DNA of 64,000 nucleotides. It comes from Neospora caninum Liverpool. Its lineage: Eukaryota; Apicomplexa; Conoidasida; Eucoccidiorida; Sarcocystidae. The stretch lies in contig NC_018391.1 of the NCBI RefSeq assembly GCF_000208865.1, positions 868,001 to 932,000 on the forward strand, given 5' to 3'. Of this stretch, positions 12,502 through 22,609 are shown one piece after another (the first letter of the stretch is position 1; each line of letters opens with the position of its first letter). The translations under genes were made by a program, and so were the position numbers. The notes under the pieces are model-generated. The model saw only the letters and a program-made list of their open reading frames with translations, had not been told where the DNA came from and did not search any database.

Positions 12502-15278
12502 ATGTGCCGACTGACGTGCGTGATCACCAGCGGCCAGCCGCTGCTTCTGGCGGATATTTTGACGCGTCCTCGAATGGGCATTATTCACCAGTCCTTCAAC
12601 TGCAAGGTAGCTATTCCAAACATTTCTTTTGCTTGCCGTCTGCCCTCTGTGGGTCTCTCTTCCCATCTCGTCGGCATCTCTTTCTCCCATCTTTCTGCCT
12701 TTCCTGCTGTTCTCTCTCTCGGTTTCTCCAGTCCCTCGTTCACCTCAGGGGTTCGCGTCTCTGCCTCGCTGGCTCCCTTCTTCGGTCTCAGCTCCTCTCT
12801 CCCTTTCGCCTTTCCGCGTCTGAGTTTCTCTCGTGCCTTTTTCGTTTCCTTGTCTCGTTTCTCCTTCCGGCTTTCCATTCACCGTTTCTTCGTTTTTCCG
12901 TTCCCCCTCAGGAACGCCTTCCTCACCGTACTATCCGCCAAGCCTATCATCAAGCTTCCCTCAATGGCGACGGCTTCGGAGTGGGGTGGTACTCCTCCCC
13001 GTCTTCTTATGCCCCTCCTGTTGCCTACGACGACGAGGAGTCGTGTTTCGACTCGCAGGCCTACGAGGACTGCTCGCGAGAGACCAACTTCCCGGCTTCC
13101 GCGAACTCAGCCTGTTTGAACGACGACAGGAGCGTGGAGCGAAATGGAAAGAGAGATCGGGGAGGCGAACCCCACCCTCACCACTCTCCTGCGTCGCTTG
13201 CGGATGCAGAGCCCTGCGTCTTCACTTCTCTGAAGCCTGCATGGGCAGATCGCAACCTCTTCATTCTCGCGGAGAAGGTGAGTTTCCAACGAGGCAAAAC
13301 TCGATCTTGAAGTCTCAACCTACGCGCTGTTCTCTACAGCGTTGCGTGGTCTCTTTTTCTCTCCGGACTCCTTTCTTGCTCCGTTAGCGCCCCATTCCCT
13401 CCTGAACCCTTTGAAGACTTCTCTGTAGGTTCGCGTCCTCGTCGCGCCTGCGCCTAAAACACATGCGCGCTCTCCACAGTCTCGTGTCTCTTTTCTGCGT
13501 CTTCTCTCGTTGAGGGTTTTTGCGTTGTATGTGGCGACTGTGAGAGAGGCAGACCGCTTGGATGTTTTTCGTTGGGGCCTTTTCTGCGCGGTCGCTTGCG
13601 TGGCGTCACCGTCTCCTCTGTCTCCTCTTCCTACCTCTGTGGTTCCTTGTGTGCGCTGTTCCAGATTGCCAGTCGACTCATATTTGCTCACGTCAGAGCC
13701 GCGAGCACAAACTTGAGCGGAAGCTGCGCCGGCGCTGCGGCGAAGGCCATCAGCGCGGGCGACCACTCAGACAACGGCGGTTTGCCTCTCTGGGCCACGT
13801 GCAGCAGCAGCGTCAGTACTGAGCTTTGCTGCCACCCTTTCCGCTGCGGGCGGTTTCTCTTCATGCACAATGGAGGCATCGGCGACTTTGAGATGATCCG
13901 AAGGTGAGCAAGATCTTCGTGCTTCCTTCGTTTTGCTTTCTTCGTCTTGCTTTCTTCGCTTCGTTTTGCTTTTCCCTCCCTTTTCTCGTCGCCCGTTCCA
14001 GAGTGGACAGGGTTTCTCTCTGTCTTGAATCGTGCACACAACGTGCTCACACGTCTCGTCTCTTTTTGAGGGCAGACGTTCCCGGGGAATAGTGTCCTTT
14101 GTGTCTCTCTTTTCGGGCAGCGAGAAAGTGCCGCGTTGTGTTCCGAGCGGGAGGACGTTCGTCCCCGCTTCCACAATCTTCCTTCGTCTCATTCCTGTTC
14201 TCACCGTTCTCCGTCCTGTCGGTGGTTCCCGGTTTCTCCATCTATTCCTGGCATGTGCGTGTGCGTCGTCGAGCGTAGTGCGAGGGGCCGGTCAGGTTCT
14301 GCTTCGGGCCAGGCCTGCGGCGAGCGGCGGGTCCGCGTTTCTTCCCCTGGTCGTCTCGTTTGTGCGTTTCCCGAGTCGGAAATGTGATTACAGAGCGCTT
14401 CCCCTCAGGAGCAGCCACCCCCACCCCCCCCCCCCCCCAGGTGGTTTTTTTGGTTGTGTTGTACCTTGCGCGTGTTTGTGCAGGCCGCTGTTGTCGCTGC
14501 TCCCTGACCCTTTCTTCACGTACGCAATCACGAACAGCAGCATCGACAGCGTCTGCTTGTTTGCGCTCTTCCTCTCGCTGTTGCCGCACTCCCCGTTGGA
14601 GCCTTCGACGCCCGCGACGATGCGCAACGCAGTGGAGCAAATGATCAACGTGACGTGCTGCCTCCTCGAAAAGCACAAGAGCACCTCCATCACTCTCTTG
14701 AACGTCGTTGTCACTGACGGCGCATGCGTGGTGGCGACGAAATTCGTCACTGGCGGCTGCGGCGAGAGAACCTGCGACCGCGAACGCACGCCCCACTCGC
14801 CTGGTTCCAAGGGCGAGGGACGCAGGAGGCCCTTGTCTCCGCTCTCTCCGGCACCGCGGCCGAAAGACAAGTTGCCTGCGGTGTACTCGCAGTGGTACAA
14901 GGCGATGCTCGAGGCGACCGAAGAAGGCAGTGACCAGGAAGACTCTCCACAGTTCGAAGAAGATGGATCCCAAGCCGCGAGTCTCTACTTTGCGACCGGC
15001 ACGCGGTGGCAGCAACAGGGAGCAGACCCCGAGAGTTTCGTCATGACTCACTCGGATAAACGGTGCGCCTTCTACGGCTTGGGGGCGCGAAGGGCGGATG
15101 TGTGCGGGCGCGCACTGGAGGGAATTCTCTGTGCCGAATGGAGGTCGCGACTGCCACGACTCGAGTTACACACGACGCGGTGCATTTGCGCGTCCTTCAG
15201 CAGGCATCGACGCACGTGGGCCTGCTCGCTCTTCCGATCTTTTTCCCCTCTTTATATGGACACATTCCACACCTGTGC

Positions 15279-15310
<32 letters not shown>

Positions 15311-18300
15311 GTGTATATATATGTATATATATGTATATATATGTATATATATGGATGTATACGCCTAGGCCGCAGGCGCACGGTAAAAAGGGTTCCTCCC
15401 GTCGCTGTCAACGTGAGTGTCTGGTTAGCGCGTCCGAAAAGCTCTTCAGGCGCCCCCGTTGCCGCTGCGCGGGAGTCCGTTGGCGCGAAGTTTTTGGGTG
15501 ACTTTTGCGCGCGGTGCGCTCTCATCTTGGCTGTGCTGGCTTCTCTTCGTTTGCGTTTTCCCAGGACCGACATTTGCATTGTGACGAGCGAGCCGTTGAC
15601 GGCGAATCCCGACGACTGGATGGCAGTCCCGCGGAACCACTTGGTCCTCATCACGCCGGCGATCGATCTCATGCTTCACCCGATCACGGTGTCGCTCACG
15701 ATGCCGTCTTTCTTTTTCACTTCGTCTCCTTCCCGCAGTCTCTCTCCGTTTTCGACAGTGCTCCACCAGACGTCGCCACGCGGCCGTGGCATAACGGTGA
15801 ACACTGGAACCCCGGCTCTCGGGTCTCGATTTGCGTCTCCGTGGCAAAATCCGCGGGAGGGGCCCGTGGAGAAGCACAATGTGGAGGGCGGGGCGGCAGG
15901 CGTCGTGTCCGCGCGCAGCGCGCAGCCCCTGTGCAGGGCGGCTTCGCCCGAGGTCCCGGCGTGCGTGCTGTCGCCCCGCAGGAGGCCTGACGGAGCGAAG
16001 ACGCTTCCCACGCGCTTCTCGTTATTCACGACGGAAAGCACAGACGCAAGAGTCAGTTTGGTCTCGTCTGTCCCGAGCCCCGCGCAGAGTTTCCCTCACG
16101 CCGAGTGCGCCCTCCCCGGGACGCCTGTGTCCCCGGCGGCGCGACCGGGTGAGGAGCTGCGCCAGGCCGCGGGGCACACGGACGCGGGAGGCGTCGCCAC
16201 CGCGATGAAGGCCCAAACGGACGAGTGTGCGGCAAGAGAGGAGGCGTTGGAGATCAGAGGCACAGACAAGAGAGAAGAGGCGTTGGAGATCAGAGTCACA
16301 GACAAGAGAGGAGAGGCGTTGGAGATCAGAGTCACAGACAAGAGGCAAGAGGCGTTGGAGACCAAGATCTCGGCCAAGAGAGAAGACGGTTCGCCGCGTT
16401 TCGCCGGAGAGCTGGCGTCCACTGGACACGGGGCTCTCTGGGAATCGCAACGGCCAGGACTAGTGTCGAGTCGAGGACTGGAGGCATTCGCGTGTGGCGT
16501 TCCGCTTCGCGTGTGCGAGGTTCCCGAGACCGGCAGAGACGACTGTTTCTCTGATTCGTCTCCGTCGGCGGCTTCGCCCCACGCTGCAGGTGCGCCGCAA
16601 GGTGCGTGGTCAGGGAGTTTTACTCTGTCTCCAGCGCTGCCTCCCCCCGCCGTCGCGCTCTTCCCAGGGACAGCGCCCTTCTGCCCCAGCGTCGAGGGCG
16701 GGGAAGAGAAGCCCGCATCGCATCGGCTGCTGTCGCCGTTGGCGCCGTCGCGGGGTCTTTCTCTGCCGCCCTTTTTCGCGTGTTCGTCACCCCTTGTCTC
16801 GCTCTACTCGCCCTCCCCGTCGGCCTTCCCGTCCACCTTCTACCATCTGGTACACACTTTGCGTGTGAGCCGCAGCGCCATTCTGAGCATGACGGCCGTG
16901 ACTGTCCGGTTCCTCCTCGACACTTCCCGCTGCTCTTGTGCGCTGTCGTCCTTCTCGTCCCTGGCGAGTGGGGACGAAAGCGAGGCGTTTGAGCCTGACG
17001 ATCTGCTCCTGCGCCCCGGCGCGTCTCTGGGGACACCTGTGGGGCGAGCGCTGAGCTCCGCCTCGAGACACACGCAGGCGCGGTACGTGCAGCAGTCGAA
17101 GGGCCTTTACCTGACCTGTCGCTTCCTGATTGCAGGGAGGCAAGACGGCAGCATCACCGTCGTGGAGACGCCCTCTGCCTGTCTCTCGCGACGCCGGTGC
17201 TTCCAAGCCCACACCGGCGGCGTGCTCAGTTTAACTGCGTTTGCAGTGACGCCCGGGGGGCGGGCGGATCCCGCGAGCGAGGCGAAGAGAACCGCGGCAG
17301 AGCCCTCCACAGGCGAGGACGCGTGGGGACGCGACGCGCAGGCTCGCGAGAACGGGGCGGGGCTAGCGACGCAAGTGGAAGGGGGGAAAGGCAGGGAGCA
17401 GTCGACACCCGTTTCCGATGAAGAGGCAGGCAGCGGATGCACGTGCTGCCGTCGCCAACTGCCGAAAATTTACCTCGTCAGTGGAAGCAGCGACACGTCC
17501 GTCGCGCTGTGGGATATTTCCTCGCTGGTGCTCTCCTCGGCTGCGGCGTCGGCCGCCGCGGCCGTCGCAGCGCCGCCTTTTGCTCTGCCGCAAGGTGAAG
17601 ACGAGAAGACTCGCGAGTCGGGGCGCGAAGGCGAAGCCGGTCGGGACATCCGGCGCGAATCCCATCAAATCGAAGACGTCGAGATGGAGCTAGACGCGAA
17701 CGCCCTGCTCGCCCTCCGCATCCGCCTGAGACCCCACCAGGGAGACGTCCTCTCGGTCTCGGGCTTCCCAGCTGAGGCTCAGTCGAACGAGGAGGGGGAC
17801 GAAGGAGAGGAAGGCTGCGGCACGCGAGAAGAAAGGCAGTCTCGTCGGGGAAAGGGTGGGCGTCGACGAAGCGAGGAGGCGGGTGGGAGGGGCGAGGCGA
17901 GAGGCTGCGAGGTCGCGCCTCGAGGCGCGAAACGGATCTTTGGAGACAGGCGTCTCCCGCTGGACTCGGGAGCAGGATGCGTGTACACCTACTACCACTG
18001 TTCGCGTTGCTGCGATTTGTGGGGACGACGGCCGACGCGCTCGTCCCGGAAGGGCTCAGAAAGCAAGATCCTGCGGTCGGAGGGGGCGTCGGGGCCTCTG
18101 TCCTTTTCGCCACCGTCCCTGCTCGCCCCGCCCGAGCTCTCGCCCCTTTCTTCAGGGCGGCCGTCGCCGCCTGGGCTTGACGTCTCGCCGATCTTCGCCT
18201 CGGCGTTCTCAGCGCCGTCGCTGCTCTTTCTGGGTTTCCAGTCGACAAAGGTCGGGGTGATGTCGATTCCTTCTCTGCTGAGGTACATTGCGTATGTGGA

Positions 18301-21300
18301 CGCGTTCCTCGTGTTTCTGGACCGGCTCCTGTTGGCGTCTTCCCTGGGCTCGGCGTCCGGTGCGTCCTCCGCCGCGTCTTCGAGGTCTTCGTCGGCTGTG
18401 GGGCGCGCCACGCCGTCTGCGGAGACTCCCGACGAGGCGGGCCTTCACCACATTCGTCTGCGCCACGAAGAAGAAGGCAAGAAAATCTTTGCACTCGCGG
18501 CCGCACTGCTGAGAGAGGTGGTCCTCGTGGACACAAAGGACCACGTCTGCTACCCGCGGAAGAAGCCGAAACGCGGGGCGCGACATCCCGGCCACCCTTG
18601 CTGTTTCTCCGGCGGCGTGTTTGCATGCAAAGCTCCGGATAACCTCGACGTCTTCCCCCTGATCAACGCGTCCCTCCAGGACGAGCTGCAACGCTCCCTC
18701 AGACGATATCGGAACCTGTCCCTACTCGAGTCCTTCGCAGAGATGCGGTCGTTCGAGGAGAGTGCTGCTGGCGACAGGAGACAGGAAGAGGTCCACCCCA
18801 CAGTCGACAAACGGGCAGAGAACGAGCAGGCCGAGGGCGAGGCCAGTCATGGGCACCGCGGCGAAGAACCAGTAGGAGAGAGTCGCGTTTTCTCCAAGGC
18901 AGCTGCGTCGCGGAGGCGCTCCGCGTGTCCCCCGGTCGTTCGCGAGACTGCGCCAGGCCTGCTGCTCGCCCGGACCCTCAGCGAGACGCTGTCTCCGCAG
19001 CCGTGTACGCTGTTTGCCCTCTCAAAGGCGTCGTGCTGCGGAGACAGGTTGGACGAAACCGGGAAGGGCGAGCGCGAGACAGAAACGCCTAGCGTCCCGC
19101 TGTTTCCTCTGCAGGCCCTTGGCTGCTCCCTGCTCAGCAGCCGCGACCTGCGTCTCGAGTGTCGGTTCCTGCCGTTTGCATTGGAAGCCTCGGGGTGCTC
19201 GCCGCACTCGCAATGCGGCCGCGACCGGAGCAAGCTGACACGCGCGCACCGCCCTCAAGAGGACGACGAGAGAGAGGTGGAGGGGTCAGGTCGACGCCAT
19301 CTCTTCGGCGGGAGCAGCTGGTCTTCGCTTCCAGGCACCCCTGAGCGCGGCAAGCGCTCGCCGTCGACCGCCTGCTTGTCGCCGCCTGCCTCGCCGACGT
19401 CTGCGGCCTCGAGAGGAGGCTTCTGCCACGCGGGGGCGTTTTCAAGTGTGTCGGCCATCTGCGCGTCGTCGCAGCTGGTGGGGATGGTGGAGCCTCAGAG
19501 TCCGGCGCCGGACGGCGGCAGATCGGGGGGGGACCAGGGACTAGGAGACAGGGGTGCCTCCCCGAACGGAGACAAGCACGGAGACAGCTCTCGAGGTCGT
19601 GAAGTGAGAGCTGCTGCGCCAGAAGAGCCTTGTGCGTCACCACAGGAAGCGGTCGCATCGTCCCCCGGGCGAGAAGGCTCTCGAAGGCAGGACCGAGAAA
19701 CCGACCAAAGGCAAGACAGGGAACCGAAGAGAGAAACGGGGGTGGCGATGGCGTCGTGCATGCGGTCGTCTCCGCCGGAGTCTTCGCCCCTCGCTGCCCT
19801 CCCGGGGGCAGCTGACCCGCCGGGGCACGTCGGCTTCGTGGAGTGCGTGGTCGCCTGCGGGCCCTACCTCTGTTCGGGCGGCGGAGACGGGCGCGTGGTC
19901 GTTTGGGCTCCAAAGACGGGGACAGTCCGGGGCGAGCTGCGGGGACACCGCGGCGGCGTCCTGTGTCTCTCGTTCTACGCGGGGGAAACAGATCCCGGGT
20001 ATGGCTGTGCGCGGCAGAGCCGCCGCAGGGCGCACCTTCCAGGCGGCGCGGCGCAGGAGGCCGAAGGCTCCGCGTTTAAGGCGGGGAGTCTCTCGGAGAC
20101 ACTGTCCCCTTTGTCGAGCGAAGAGTCGGCGCCGCGGCGGGTCCGATCTGCGCGTTTCGGGCCCGCCGCAGGTCGCCGTTCCGCAGGTGTCTGGGGGCAC
20201 GAGGCGGACGTGGAGACCGAAGGTTTGTTGTTTTCTGGAAGTCGCGACAAAACGATTCGCGTGTGGCGGATCGACGACATGGTATGTGTGCATGCACTCC
20301 TCCAACACAGCGCGGAAGTTCTCTCGCTCACGTCCAGCTGTGCGCACGGGTTATTGGTTAGCGGGGCAGCGAATGGCGAGATCTTCGTGTGGTGCGTGGA
20401 AACCCTGGAGGTCGTCCACGCCCTCGGCACGGCCTGTCTAGGCAACACCCATCGTCCCTTGCTGTCCCCGAGCATGTTCTCCTTCCGGCAAGCCTTCGGC
20501 CCAGACGGCGACGCACCCCCGCATGCAGAACCAAAGCAGTCTCCAGCCCTCGCCCGAAGCGGCCAGGGCGTGGCTGTCACGGCGCTGCTGCTGGTGGGGC
20601 GGACGGCTGCGGCAGAGAAATGCTTCCCGAGGAGACGGCGGCTGGAGCGCGGGTTTTCGGGCTCGGATGTGGAGCCGCGTCTCAGCGGGGCCGTAGGGGG
20701 GAGAGGAGAGAGCGACGAGGGCCTCGGTGCGGCGCCCAGGACGGTTTCACAGAAGGCCCCGAGGCGGAAACAGGCCCTCGAGGGCGCGCACGAGCCCCCA
20801 CGAAAGGAGGCACGGTGCGGGATGCGAACAGAGGAGAGCAGTGGAGACTCGAGTGGCGAGAGCAGCGGCAACAGTTCGGAGGACGACGTGGAAATGAACT
20901 TGCTGCTGGACGGCGACGGCACCGACACCGTGCAGTTGTGGGCAGCGACCGGCAACGGTCTCCTGCGCGTCTGGCAGGTCCCCTCACTCAAGAACCGCGG
21001 GAGGCACCTCGCCCTGCTAGCGTCCCTCACGGAGACAGGCCAGTCCCTCCAGCTCGAAAACCCCTCGGAGGGTCCCGTCGACCCCGAGGAGACCCGCGCG
21101 CCTGCGGGCACGGGCGAGCCCGACAGCGAGGCGCGAGTTGGAGCCCAGAAGCCGAGCCGCGGTCGCGAGAGTTGGCGACGGGACGCCGAGGCGGTCGAGG
21201 GTGACGACGGGACCGGGTTGGCGGGCTCAGGTCGGAGCCGGAGGCCAGAGACGCCGCGACGGCAAACAGAGGCAGCGAGTCGCCGCGCCGTCAGACGCGC

Positions 21301-22564
21301 TCGAGGCCCACGAAGTGCGGGAGCGTCTCCGTCGCCCTCTCTCTTGACTTTCGCATACCTCCAGCGTTTGGCCAGCCGCCCGACTGCGCCCTTTCCGTTC
21401 GGCGTCCCTTTCGTCTCGGCGCCTTCCGTCTCGCTGTCGTCTTCGTCCTGCTTCATGAACCTCCTTCGACGCTTCGTCTCCCTTCCCTCCGTTTCAGGTT
21501 CTCCTGCCTGTGTGGTTCCGGGGTGGCAAGCTGCCTCTTTCCTAGCGTCTTGCTTCGAGCGGCTCTTGGGGGCGGAGGTGCGGCTCATACCCACGTCTTG
21601 TGCGAGTTCTTGCTCGCCCTGGGCCGTGGCGACCCTTGCCGGCGGAGAACGCGGCGCGAGGGCCGGTGCGGCGGCGGGGCGCGAGCCTCGCGAGGCGCCC
21701 GCCAACGGGCCTTTCTTCGCACCCTGTGCCCCGCAGTCGGGCCGGGGGGATCCGGGCGAGACGGCGGGTTTGCCGCTCGTTCTCGCGCGGCTGGGGAGCG
21801 ACCCGTCGAAGCCGACGGTCGTCTTTTACTCGCACTACGACGTGGTGGGCGCAGAGGTGAACGGCGGCGAAGCGCGAGAGTTGCAGGCCTTGTGTGGGGC
21901 GTCTCCGCGCGAGACGGCGCGGCGAAAGGGCCCGGAGGGTCACGAGGCGGACGGAGACAGCGGCACAGGCGCCGCGGAGACTCTCTCCTCGTGGAGAAGC
22001 AATCCATGGAGTGTGTGGGGCGAGGATGGCTACGTGTACGGTCGGGGCGTGAGCGACAACAAGGGCCCAATTCTCTGCACGCTGTTTGCCGTTCGCGCGT
22101 TTGCCCGGCACCGACGGAGACGGAGACACCTGGCGGTGCGAACCGAAGAGAACAGAGACCGTCAGGAAGAGCGAAGGCGCGCGAGTGCACAGAACGGAGT
22201 GGGCCAGGCGACACGGGAGACAGACGGAGACACCGAAGGGACGAAGCGCGAGAGCGGGAACGGCACTCGAGAGAGAAAATGCCGGACTGAGAAAGGCCTG
22301 CCGTTCAACTTTGTCTGGGTCTCTGAAGGCCGCGAAGAAAGCGGAAGTGGCGGGTTCGAAGACGCACTGAAGAAACACCTCAACTGGATTGTCGGCACAA
22401 AATTCTTCGTCATATGCACCAACAGCTACTGGATCGACGACGTCCACCCCTGCCTCGTGTACGTCGAAAAAAAAACGAAGAGATATATGGCCTCCCACCA
22501 CTCTTTCAATTCATGCACAATCCTTCACACATATCGAAGTACAGCTGGCCGTATAAGAGCTCTG

Positions 22565-22609
<45 letters not shown>

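Noticed and set aside
14401..14483. Acceptor at the poly-C tract (14440) for the fourth DUG3 exon
   Set aside because: Phase and DUG3 similarity (PLLSLLPDPFFTY) fit the acceptor at 14483 instead.
15098..15564. Open frame upstream of the large DUG exon
   Set aside because: It runs through a TA microsatellite; DUG3 similarity and phase require an intron 15063-15564.
17478..18626. 382-codon minus-strand frame
   Set aside because: Antisense shadow of the fusion gene, low-complexity product.
19975..21705. 576-codon open frame on the minus strand
   Set aside because: Antisense to clear WD40/linker coding sequence; GC-rich DNA leaves long antisense frames. Low-complexity Arg/Ser/Pro product with no motif.
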